From contig JAFATL010000087.1 of assembly GCA_019243975.1 (NCBI GenBank), positions 1-7,891 of the forward strand: 7,891 nucleotides of DNA, given 5' to 3'. Shown here in pieces: positions 1 through 5,126 of this stretch. Below the pieces are notes generated by a model. The model saw only the letters and a program-made list of their open reading frames with translations, ran no database searches and was not told where the DNA came from. The stretch comes from Actinomycetota bacterium (GTDB lineage: Bacteria; Actinomycetota; Acidimicrobiia; Acidimicrobiales; JAFATL01). Position 1 is the first letter of the stretch, and each line of letters opens with the position of its first letter. Made by a program: the position numbers and the translations under genes.

Positions 1-510
1 ATACGGGAGGTTCCGGTAGCGCTCGTCGACGTCCAGCCCGTAGCCCACGACGAACCGGGCGGGGATGCGAAACCCCACGTAGCGGAGGTCGGGGTCGTCC
101 CGCTGCAGGCCCTCCTTCACCAGGAGAGCACACACCTCGAGGCTGGCGGGTTGGCGGGCCAGGAGGTTCCGTCGCAGGTAGGCGAGGGTCAGGCCGCTGT
201 CGATGATGTCCTCGACCACGATCACATGGCGGTCGGTGAGGTCGAGGTCGAGGTCCTTGACGATGCGGACGATGCCGCTGGTCTTGGTAGCGCTGCCGTA
301 GGACGCAACGGCCATGAAGTCGAACTCGACGGGCAGGCGGATCGAGCGAGCCAGGTCGCTCATGAACACGAACGCACCTTTGAGGACGCCGACCAGCAGG
401 GGCGGCCGTCCGCTGTAGTCGGCGGTGATCTGCTCGCCCAACTCGGCGATGCGGGCGCGCAGCTGTGCTTCCGAGACCACCACCTCACCGAGGTTCGTGT
501 CGCCGCCCAT
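1..510 (-). CDS. hpt: Hypoxanthine phosphoribosyltransferase, C-terminus cut by window edge
   Basis: Purine salvage enzyme of the cytoplasm: it transfers the phosphoribosyl group of PRPP to hypoxanthine (and usually guanine) to give IMP or GMP. 170 residues are visible, starting at ATG 508-510. The PRPP-binding loop VVEDIIDSGLTL lies at residues 98-109, preceded by the typical GVLKGAFVFMSDL segment (41-53). The visible end reads FRIPARFVVGYGLDVDERYRNLPY, the family's conserved C-terminal signature, so only roughly ten residues should be missing beyond base 1. An AGGG at 522-525 could be the ribosome binding site, although its spacer is rather long (11 nt). The start lies 13 nt after the tilS stop, so the two are probably co-transcribed. 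tilS-hpt adjacency is widespread in bacteria, commonly followed by ftsH, which would lie outside this window. Confidence 0.96.
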   Translation of the reverse strand, partial: MGGDTNLGEVVVSEAQLRARIAELGEQITADYSGRPPLLVGVLKGAFVFMSDLARSIRLPVEFDFMAVASYGSATKTSGIVRIVKDLDLDLTDRHVIVVEDIIDSGLTLAYLRRNLLARQPASLEVCALLVKEGLQRDDPDLRYVGFRIPARFVVGYGLDVDERYRNLPY

Positions 511-523
511 GCCGGCGCGGACC

Positions 524-1435
524 CTAGTTGGTCTGCTCGAGGACGAGGCGGCCGCCCGAGCGGCGGACGCGCGCCCCGCCGCCGACGTCGCACCCGGTGG
601 CGTCGAGGCGGGCCACACCGAGCACGCGCTCCACCGTCGCCGCGTCGGGCGGGTAGGGGGAGGCCTGCTGCAGCCACCGACGAACGGCCCGGCGGGCCAA
701 CGCCGGCGGCGCGGCCGCCAGCGCCTTGGCGTCGGTGACGTCGATGGCCGCCGCGAGTGAGTCGAGCAACGCCGCCTCCTCGCCCAGCAGCGCGCCTTGG
801 CGCACGAGCACGGGCACGACGTCGCGCTCCGCAATCGAGGCCAGCAGCGGCAGCAGCTCGTGACGCACCCGGTTGCGCCGGTACCGGCGGTCGGCGTTGG
901 TGGGGTCGTCGACCGGCTTCAACTCGAGCGCGTCGCACAGCGCGCGCGTCTCGGAGCGGCGAATGCGCAGCAGCGGATGCCGGCCGTCGTCGGGCATGCC
1001 CGACAGCCCGTCGCGACCCGAACCCCGCAACAGGTTGAGCAGGATGGTCTCGGCCTGATCGTCGGCCGTGTGCCCGGTCAACGCGTCCGGCGGCAGCACG
1101 GAACGACGCGCCGCCCGGGCGCGCGCTTCCAGGTTGGGGCCAGGGGCGACCTCAACGCGCGCCGCGCGGAAGGCGGCACCGAAGCGGGCTGCCGCGTCGG
1201 CGACGACGTCGGCTTCTCCCGCCGACTCCGCGCGCAAGCCGTGGTCGACGTGCACCGCCGTGACGTCACAGCCGGCGTGGACGGCGAGGACCAACAGCGC
1301 CAGCGAGTCGGCCCCGCCGGAAACGGCACACGTCACGGCAGTGCCGGGAGACGGGAAGCGGCAGCGCCCGACCAGGTCGTCAGGAAGGATGGCGGGCACC
1401 GGCGGCGGCGCCGCCGTCGCCGAACAAGGACCCAC
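524..1435 (-). CDS. tilS: tRNA(Ile)-lysidine synthase
   Basis: Modifies C34 of the CAU-anticodon tRNA-Ile to lysidine using ATP and lysine, switching it from Met to Ile decoding; normally essential. 303 residues are predicted from GTG 1433-1435. The PP-loop ATPase motif SGGADS is at residues 39-44, followed by HVDHGLR (about 62-68), the GHTADDQAETILLNLLRGSGRDGLSGM region without gaps, and RYRRNRVRHELLPLL. The length suits the shorter actinobacterial form, which lacks the second C-terminal domain of the E. coli enzyme. The start is uncertain. GTG 1435 overlaps the upstream response regulator gene by 56 nt; an in-frame GTG at 1399 would overlap it by 20 nt and place the PP-loop about 27 residues from the N-terminus. 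Neither has a clear Shine-Dalgarno sequence. The gene is probably translationally linked to its upstream neighbour and followed closely by hpt. Confidence 0.95.
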   Translation of the reverse strand: MGPCSATAAPPPVPAILPDDLVGRCRFPSPGTAVTCAVSGGADSLALLVLAVHAGCDVTAVHVDHGLRAESAGEADVVADAAARFGAAFRAARVEVAPGPNLEARARAARRSVLPPDALTGHTADDQAETILLNLLRGSGRDGLSGMPDDGRHPLLRIRRSETRALCDALELKPVDDPTNADRRYRRNRVRHELLPLLASIAERDVVPVLVRQGALLGEEAALLDSLAAAIDVTDAKALAAAPPALARRAVRRWLQQASPYPPDAATVERVLGVARLDATGCDVGGGARVRRSGGRLVLEQTN

Positions 1436-2162
1436 CCCGCGCCAGGGTGAGCAGGTCGGGGACCGACGGCACGCCCAGCTTGCGGGCGATGCGGCGCAGG
1501 CTGGCGTAGACGTTCGAGCGGCTCACGCCGAGCACCACGGAGGCGGCGCGCACGGTGTCGTTGCCGCCGACCGTGCGGAGGAGCTCGAGCTGCTTCGGAG
1601 AGAGACGACCGAGGTCGATGGCGGGAGCGGCCGGCGCAGCGGGCTCGGGCGCCTCCTTGGCGTGCTCGAGCCGGGTGAGACGGGGGCGGGGCCCGTGGCT
1701 TTCCGGCGCCGACTCGGCCTCACCCTTCTCGAGGCGAGCCAGGCTCTCGAGCGCCTCCTGCTGGGCCCGCCGCCGCTTCACCGGCTCGGGATCGCCCTCG
1801 AGGGCCTTGCGCACTTCCTCCCGCAGCTCGAGGGTGGAGAAGGGCTTCTGGATGTAGCGCAGGGCGCCCTCGATGCCGCCGCGGATGCGATCCATGTCGC
1901 CGCTGCGGGCCGTGAGCATGAGCACGGGCACGTCGGAGATCTCGTGCTCGGACTCGCCCTTGATGCTCGTGAGTACCTCCCACCCGTCGAGCCCCGGCAT
2001 CATCACGTCGAGGATGACCAGATCGGGCCGCTCCCGGCGAACGATCTCGAGCCCCTCGGGCCCCCCGTCGGCCGTGAGGACGCGATGGCCGTCCCGCTCG
2101 AGATTGATGCGGACGATGTCGCGGATATCGGGTTCGTCGTCGACCACCAGAACGGTCGCCAT
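1380..2162 (-). CDS. Orphan response regulator with REC receiver and LuxR-like C-terminal HTH
   Basis: Two-component transcription regulator of 260 residues, starting at ATG 2160-2162. The open frame continues further upstream, but the receiver fold begins exactly at MATVLVVDDEPDIRD. REC domain about 3-122: acidic pocket D8/D9, phospho-acceptor D52 in LVILDVMMPG, T84 in LMLTAR, K106 in the QKPF motif; all key residues are present, so phosphorylation should be possible. Residues 123-185 form a charged, then Pro/Ala/Glu-rich linker. Residues about 187-243 (LSPKQLELLRTVGG ... SRSNVYASLRRIARKLGV) look like a LuxR/GerE-type helix-turn-helix, although this C-terminal part is less canonical than the receiver. 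No histidine kinase is in the window. It starts 14 nt after the zincin-like gene and its end overlaps tilS, so it appears to be part of that operon. Its target genes and signal cannot be told from sequence. Confidence 0.88.
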   Translation of the reverse strand: MATVLVVDDEPDIRDIVRINLERDGHRVLTADGGPEGLEIVRRERPDLVILDVMMPGLDGWEVLTSIKGESEHEISDVPVLMLTARSGDMDRIRGGIEGALRYIQKPFSTLELREEVRKALEGDPEPVKRRRAQQEALESLARLEKGEAESAPESHGPRPRLTRLEHAKEAPEPAAPAAPAIDLGRLSPKQLELLRTVGGNDTVRAASVVLGVSRSNVYASLRRIARKLGVPSVPDLLTLARGGSLFGDGGAAAGARHPS

Positions 2163-2176
2163 GGCGTGTCCCGAAT

Positions 2177-3247
2177 TTAGCGAGCGGCCGGGGCTGCCTC
2201 TCGGACTCTCGCCATCCAGACGTCGGGTTCCCGGATCTCGGCCAGCGTCGGCAGCCACTCCGGCCCTCGCCACGCCTGCTCCAGCAGCGCCGTGCCGCCG
2301 TCGGCCTCGACCGCCTCGATGAAGCGCTCGCCCATCTCGTACTGCTTGAGCTTGGCCTCCAGGCCGACCAGCTTCTGCACCAGGCGAGCCACGCCGTTGG
2401 TGTTGTTGCGGCGGTCGCGCAGCACCCGGCTGAACCGCTCGGCGCTGGGGATGCGGGCGGCGCCGGCCCGGTCCATGGTGACGTCGCCGTGGCCTTCCAA
2501 CAGGCTCATGAGGCCCTGCACCTTCAGCAACACGGCGTGCTGCTCGGGACTGGCCAGCAACGCGATCAGCCCGCCCTCGTCGAGCGGGTTGCGCCCGGCG
2601 CGCAGCTCGTCGACGGCGCGGCGCAACGCGTCGAGCAGGCGCTTGGGGTCGGGGTCGACCGACTGCAACGTGCCCTCGACCAACGAACGGAAGTGGTCGC
2701 GCATCCACGGGATGCCGGTGAACTGCGCCCGGTGGGTGACCTCGTGCAACGCCAGCCACAGGCGGAACTCGCGCGGCGGGAACGCAAAACGCTTCTCCAA
2801 GGCAAGGACGTTGGGGCCGACGTAATAGACGATGTCCTGCTCTTCGGGCTTCTCGTCCTCGACGAGCAGCAGGTCGTACTGCCCGAGCACGCGCGTCGAC
2901 ATCCAGCCGAGCAACGTGCCCAACTCGGCACCGGCGAGGGCGCGCATCGGTGCGATCGGCGCGCCCGCCAGCCGAGAGCCGAGCTTGTCGGTGACGGGGC
3001 GCAGCAGGCGCTGGAACGACGCGATGTTGGCGCGCACCCAACCGGCGCGGTCAGTGACCCGCGCGCGTGCGGGGCCGGCGAGCGAGCGCAGCCCCGTCTC
3101 GGCCTCGACCAGCTCTTCCGCTTCGGCCGTCAGCTCGTCGAAGTCGGGCTGCAGCGAGGCGTAGTGGTACGAGTCCGCAAACGGCTCACGGCCCGCCACC
3201 CGGACCGCCACCCGCTCGGCCAGGTCCCAGGCGATCGGGTCGGACAT
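2177..3247 (-). CDS. Zincin-like protein, DUF2342 / F420 biosynthesis-associated family
   Basis: 356 residues from ATG 3245-3247. The protein matches the actinobacterial DUF2342 (zincin_2) family, named for its phylogenetic co-occurrence with coenzyme F420 enzymes; its substrate is unknown. The segment DIVYYVGPNVLALEKRF (138-154) leads into FRLWLALHEVTHRAQF (161-176), which contains the HExxH zinc motif H168-E169-H172. The later LLEGHGDVTMD stretch (249-259) is a conserved family block and its E251 is a candidate third zinc ligand. I see no signal peptide or membrane helix, so it is probably cytoplasmic. Other in-frame starts upstream (up to 3364) would run through the small membrane ORF and are rejected. 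An AGG at 3256-3258, inside the end of the 43-aa gene, is spaced 8 nt from the ATG and is a good ribosome binding site. In mycobacteria this family lies directly upstream of tilS and hpt; here a response regulator gene intervenes. Confidence 0.92.
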   Translation of the reverse strand: MSDPIAWDLAERVAVRVAGREPFADSYHYASLQPDFDELTAEAEELVEAETGLRSLAGPARARVTDRAGWVRANIASFQRLLRPVTDKLGSRLAGAPIAPMRALAGAELGTLLGWMSTRVLGQYDLLLVEDEKPEEQDIVYYVGPNVLALEKRFAFPPREFRLWLALHEVTHRAQFTGIPWMRDHFRSLVEGTLQSVDPDPKRLLDALRRAVDELRAGRNPLDEGGLIALLASPEQHAVLLKVQGLMSLLEGHGDVTMDRAGAARIPSAERFSRVLRDRRNNTNGVARLVQKLVGLEAKLKQYEMGERFIEAVEADGGTALLEQAWRGPEWLPTLAEIREPDVWMARVREAAPAAR

Positions 3248-3252
3248 TGGCG

Positions 3253-3384
3253 TTACCTGCGCGGGTACTTGGCGGATGTCACCTTCACGAGATACCCGCC
3301 AACGAGGGCAACGATGCCGATCACGCCTGCGGCGATCAGCGGGAACGCCACCCAGTAGTGCCACACCTTGGCCGCGAAGATCAT
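3253..3384 (-). CDS. 43-residue single-pass membrane peptide, unknown function
   Basis: A small gene starting at ATG 3382-3384 and ending with TAA at 3253-3255, only 5 nt before the zincin-like start. Its translation begins MIFAAKVWHYWVAFPL and continues with IAAGVIGIVALVGGYLV, one strongly hydrophobic helix of about 22 residues (roughly 11-32). It ends with a short basic tail (KVTSAKYPRR), which by the positive-inside rule suggests a cytoplasmic C-terminus. I recognise no family. Support for it being real: the frame is filled by a coherent transmembrane design, the codons are GC-rich at third positions, and its last codons carry the Shine-Dalgarno of the next gene, consistent with translational coupling. 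No strong ribosome binding site precedes its own start; a 7-bp inverted repeat lies just upstream. It could be a small partner or membrane anchor of the zincin-like protein, but that is inference from position only. Confidence 0.7.
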   Translation of the reverse strand: MIFAAKVWHYWVAFPLIAAGVIGIVALVGGYLVKVTSAKYPRR

Positions 3385-3393
3385 GCGGCCGAT

Positions 3394-3417
3394 GGTAGCG
3401 AGCGCCCCGCCGCTACC
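3394..3417 (-). other. Inverted repeat between the Cys-rich gene and the membrane peptide gene
   Basis: A perfect 7-bp inverted repeat (GGTAGCG / CGCTACC) with a 10-nt spacer. The spacer can add three more pairs with a single bulged base. It lies 12 nt after the stop of the C-x4-C-x12-C-x2-H gene and 9 nt before the start of the 43-aa gene on the minus strand. No U-rich tract follows, so it is not a classic intrinsic terminator. It may act as a transcript-end or mRNA stability structure, modulate translation of the small gene, or bind a regulator. Confidence 0.4.
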
Positions 3418-3429
3418 GACAACCACGGG

Positions 3430-3627
3430 TCAGGCGATTTTCTTGCCGCGGGTCCGCGGCACCGCCATGGGCTCGTGCAAGTAACAGAACTTGCCCCGGT
3501 TGTAGATCGACAATCGCGTGCCGCAGCCGGATTCCTTGCACACCCTGCCCTTGCCGAACGACCGCGACGGACGGCCGTCACCAGCGAATGGGGTGCCCTG
3601 GATGCTGCGCTCAGAGCCCTCGGTCAT
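3430..3627 (-). CDS. Small protein with C-x4-C-x12-C-x2-H putative zinc site
   Basis: 65 residues from ATG 3625-3627. The N-terminal third is polar and probably disordered. The core CKESGCGTRLSIYNRGKFCYLH places C30, C35, C48 and H51 as a likely CCCH zinc-binding set; the RLSIYN segment between them resembles small actinobacterial proteins I have seen only as hypotheticals. The tail VPRTRGKKIA is basic, faintly AT-hook-like, and could contact nucleic acid. The open frame extends upstream to 3777, but that would overlap the anti-sigma gene heavily, and those extra residues have the Arg/Pro/Ala composition of an out-of-frame read. The chosen ATG lies 17 nt after the anti-sigma stop, so the gene is probably the third member of the sigma operon, with no evident Shine-Dalgarno. 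Function is unknown; a redox-sensitive zinc protein would suit the context, but this is inference. Confidence 0.72.
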   Translation of the reverse strand: MTEGSERSIQGTPFAGDGRPSRSFGKGRVCKESGCGTRLSIYNRGKFCYLHEPMAVPRTRGKKIA

Positions 3628-3644
3628 GCCGGGGGCAACCCGAG

Positions 3645-3962
3645 CTACAGGTTGGGTATTCCGCCCTTGGGCCCGAGGGGGTCGTGACTTTGGGCACCGA
3701 GGAACCCGCCGGGCGGCTCCTGCCGCAGGGCCTCGGCGATGCGCACCTTGAGCGAATCGGGCGCCTGCTCGCGGCATTTCTGGGCGATCAGCTGGCGGAG
3801 CTCAGCCTCGAAGTCGAACGCCTCGAAGCACGGGAGGCACTGTTCCAAGTGCTCCTGGATGTGGGCCCTCCGCTCGGGCGTGAGCTCGCCGTCGAGGAAG
3901 TGGTACATCGTGTGGACGGCGTCGGAACAGTCGACGTCGTCGCCCAACGGCCCGCTTACCAT
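3645..3962 (-). CDS. rsrA: Zinc-binding anti-sigma factor, RsrA type
   Basis: 105 residues from ATG 3960-3962, with GAAGG a few bases upstream. It matches the small ZAS (zinc anti-sigma) family, of which RsrA of Streptomyces is the model: it holds SigR inactive when reduced and zinc-bound, and releases it when thiols oxidise. The signature H38-x3-C42-x2-C45 is clear, with an N-terminal C12 and a further C63. C12 and C45 occupy positions like those of the RsrA disulfide pair, so the redox switch chemistry looks intact. The N-terminal helix CSDAVHTMYHFLDGELTPERRAHI is typical; the C-terminal 20 residues are Gly/Pro-rich and variable. It follows the sigma gene by 51 nt on the same strand. The alternative, a structural zinc anti-sigma factor without redox control, is less likely given the retained C12 and the SigR-type partner. 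Confidence 0.92.
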   Translation of the reverse strand: MVSGPLGDDVDCSDAVHTMYHFLDGELTPERRAHIQEHLEQCLPCFEAFDFEAELRQLIAQKCREQAPDSLKVRIAEALRQEPPGGFLGAQSHDPLGPKGGIPNL

Positions 3963-4013
3963 CGGCCTTCAAGAGTAGTCATTCCGGCAGTTCCAAGCGT
4001 TGTCCGGGCTGGC

Positions 4014-4583
4014 TCATCCAGCGTCTCCGACGAGCCCTCGTTCGAGCCCGAATTCGAACAACCCCTTCTGCAGCGCCTTTCTTCCGCGGTGGAGGCGGCT
4101 CATGACGGTTCCGATGGGAATGTCGAGGATCTCGGCGATCTCCTTGTAGGAGAAGCCCTCCACATCGGCCAGCAGCACCGCCATGCGGAACTGCTCGGGC
4201 AGCGCCTCCAGCGCCTCCTTCACCTCGTCGTCGGTGAAGAGGTCGAGCACCTCCTCCTCGGCGCTGCGGCCGGCGGCCGCCGCCTCCAGCCCACCCAGGC
4301 GCCGGTAGAGGTACAGGTCCTCCACCTCGTCCAGCTCGCTCTCGTCGGGACGGCGCTTCTTCGACCGGTACGAGTTGATGAACGTGTTGGTGAGAATGCG
4401 ATAGAGCCAGGCCTTGAGGTTGGTGCCCTCCTGGAACGTGCCGAAGGCGCGGTAGGCCTTCAGATACGTCTCCTGCACCAGGTCCTCGGCGTCGGCGTTG
4501 TTGCGCGTCATGCGCATGGCCGCTGTGTACAGCGACGGCATGAACTCCATCGCCTGTCGCTCGAAATCGGCCTGGTCAGCCAC
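4014..4583 (-). CDS. sigR: ECF RNA polymerase sigma factor, SigR/SigH type
   Basis: 189 residues. Region 2 is at about 10-78 and contains the diagnostic DAEDLVQETYLKAYRAF and GTNLKAWLYRILTNTFINSYR stretches, nearly identical to SigR/SigH of Streptomyces and mycobacteria. An acidic linker follows (80-118). Region 4 is at about 120-175, with EALPEQFRMAVLLADVEGFSYKEIAEIL and the helix-turn-helix IPIGTVMSRLHRGRKAL. This group directs the thiol-oxidative stress regulon (thioredoxin, peroxidases, proteases) from promoters of the type GGAAT-N18-GTT. The start is GTG 4581-4583: an in-frame TAG lies only four codons upstream and the next start would trim region 2. There is no Shine-Dalgarno, and a TANNNT box sits just before the GTG, so the message may be leaderless. 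The cognate anti-sigma gene follows and a peroxiredoxin is divergent. Confidence 0.95.
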   Translation of the reverse strand: MADQADFERQAMEFMPSLYTAAMRMTRNNADAEDLVQETYLKAYRAFGTFQEGTNLKAWLYRILTNTFINSYRSKKRRPDESELDEVEDLYLYRRLGGLEAAAAGRSAEEEVLDLFTDDEVKEALEALPEQFRMAVLLADVEGFSYKEIAEILDIPIGTVMSRLHRGRKALQKGLFEFGLERGLVGDAG

Positions 4584-4589
4584 GCGAGC

Positions 4590-4616
4590 ACACTACCCGG
4601 AGGCTTGTACGATCCC
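4590..4616 (-). promoter_or_regulatory. Candidate sigR promoter (leaderless, possibly self-regulated)
   Basis: Reading the minus strand, TAGTGT (4595-4590) matches the actinobacterial -10 pattern TANNNT and ends 6 nt before the GTG start codon, the usual geometry of a leaderless transcript. Overlapping it, GGGAT (4616-4612), exactly 18 nt, then GTG (4593-4591) is a 6-of-8 match to the SigR consensus GGAAT-N18-GTT. Autoregulation is common in this sigma group. The match is imperfect and short patterns occur by chance, so this is a candidate only. Confidence 0.35.
4608..4613 (+). promoter_or_regulatory. Candidate -10 box for the peroxiredoxin gene
   Basis: TACGAT fits TANNNT and lies 29 nt before the peroxiredoxin ATG, leaving room for a start site near 4620 and the purine-rich ribosome binding tract AGAAGAGAGA at 4631-4640. 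No recognisable -35 element is present at the usual distance, where the sequence is CGAGCA. A looser SigR-like reading (GGAGG at 4599-4603, GTT at 4623-4625, spacing 19) also exists but is weak. Confidence 0.3.
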
Positions 4617-4642
4617 CTCCGAGTTCAGAGAGAAGAGAGACG

Positions 4643-5125
4643 ATGCCTGTTTCGGTTGGTGACAAGGTCCCCGACGTCGGTCTGCACGTGATGAGCGCCG
4701 AGGGCGCCCCGCAGCCGGTGCAGTCGGGCGAAGTGCTCGGCAAGGGCAAGGTCGTGCTGTTCGCAGTGCCGGGCGCGTTCACGCCCGGGTGCTCGAAGAT
4801 CCACCTGCCTGGCTACATCGCGAACGGCGCCCAGCTGAAGGCGAAGGGCGTCGACACCATCGCCTGCGTCGCCGTCAACGACCCGTGGGTGATGGACGCG
4901 TGGGCCAAGCAGCAAGGTGCGGGCGACATCGTGATGCTCGCCGACGGGTCGGGCGAGTTCACGCGCGCCATGGGCCTCGAGTTCGACGGCTCGGGCTTCG
5001 GGCTCGGCAAGCGCTCGCAGCGCTACGCCGCCGTCATCGAGGACGGCACCATCACCTCGCTCGAGGTCGAGCCCAAGTCGGGCGTCGACGTCAGCTCCTG
5101 CGAGTCGATGCTCGAGAAGGTCTGA
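4643..5125 (+). CDS. PRDX5-like (type II) atypical 2-Cys peroxiredoxin
   Basis: 160 residues from ATG 4643-4645, with a purine-rich ribosome binding tract just before it. Thiol peroxidase reducing H2O2, alkyl hydroperoxides or peroxynitrite in the cytoplasm. The active site VPGAFTPGCSKIHLPG holds peroxidatic C50 and closely resembles human PRDX5. C75 (TIACVAVND) is also at a conserved family position. C153 in the C-terminal VSSCESMLEKV aligns with the resolving cysteine of PRDX5, suggesting an intramolecular disulfide mechanism recycled by thioredoxin or a mycothiol-linked partner. No fused glutaredoxin domain and no signal peptide. It is divergent from sigR across 59 bp and is a plausible SigR target. 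Its stop is separated by 1 bp from the stop of the convergent CoA-transferase gene; a 6-bp inverted repeat (GCCGAT / ATCGGC, 5130-5147) begins 4 nt after its stop and might help end transcription, but no T-tract follows. Confidence 0.94.
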   Translation: MPVSVGDKVPDVGLHVMSAEGAPQPVQSGEVLGKGKVVLFAVPGAFTPGCSKIHLPGYIANGAQLKAKGVDTIACVAVNDPWVMDAWAKQQGAGDIVMLADGSGEFTRAMGLEFDGSGFGLGKRSQRYAAVIEDGTITSLEVEPKSGVDVSSCESMLEKV

Positions 5126-5126
5126 C

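Noticed and set aside
1068..2180. Long plus-strand open frame (370 codons) opposite tilS and the response regulator
   Set aside because: Low-complexity composition and complete overlap with two well-supported genes on the other strand.
2163..3041. N-terminal extension of the response regulator frame up to 3041 (553 codons)
   Set aside because: The extension is an Arg/Pro/Ala-rich out-of-frame reading of the zincin-like gene, and the receiver domain begins exactly at ATG 2162.
3960..3985. GGAAT on the minus strand (3985-3981) as a SigR promoter for rsrA
   Set aside because: At the required 18-nt spacing the sequence is ATG, the rsrA start codon itself, not GTT, and no geometry gives a sensible start site.
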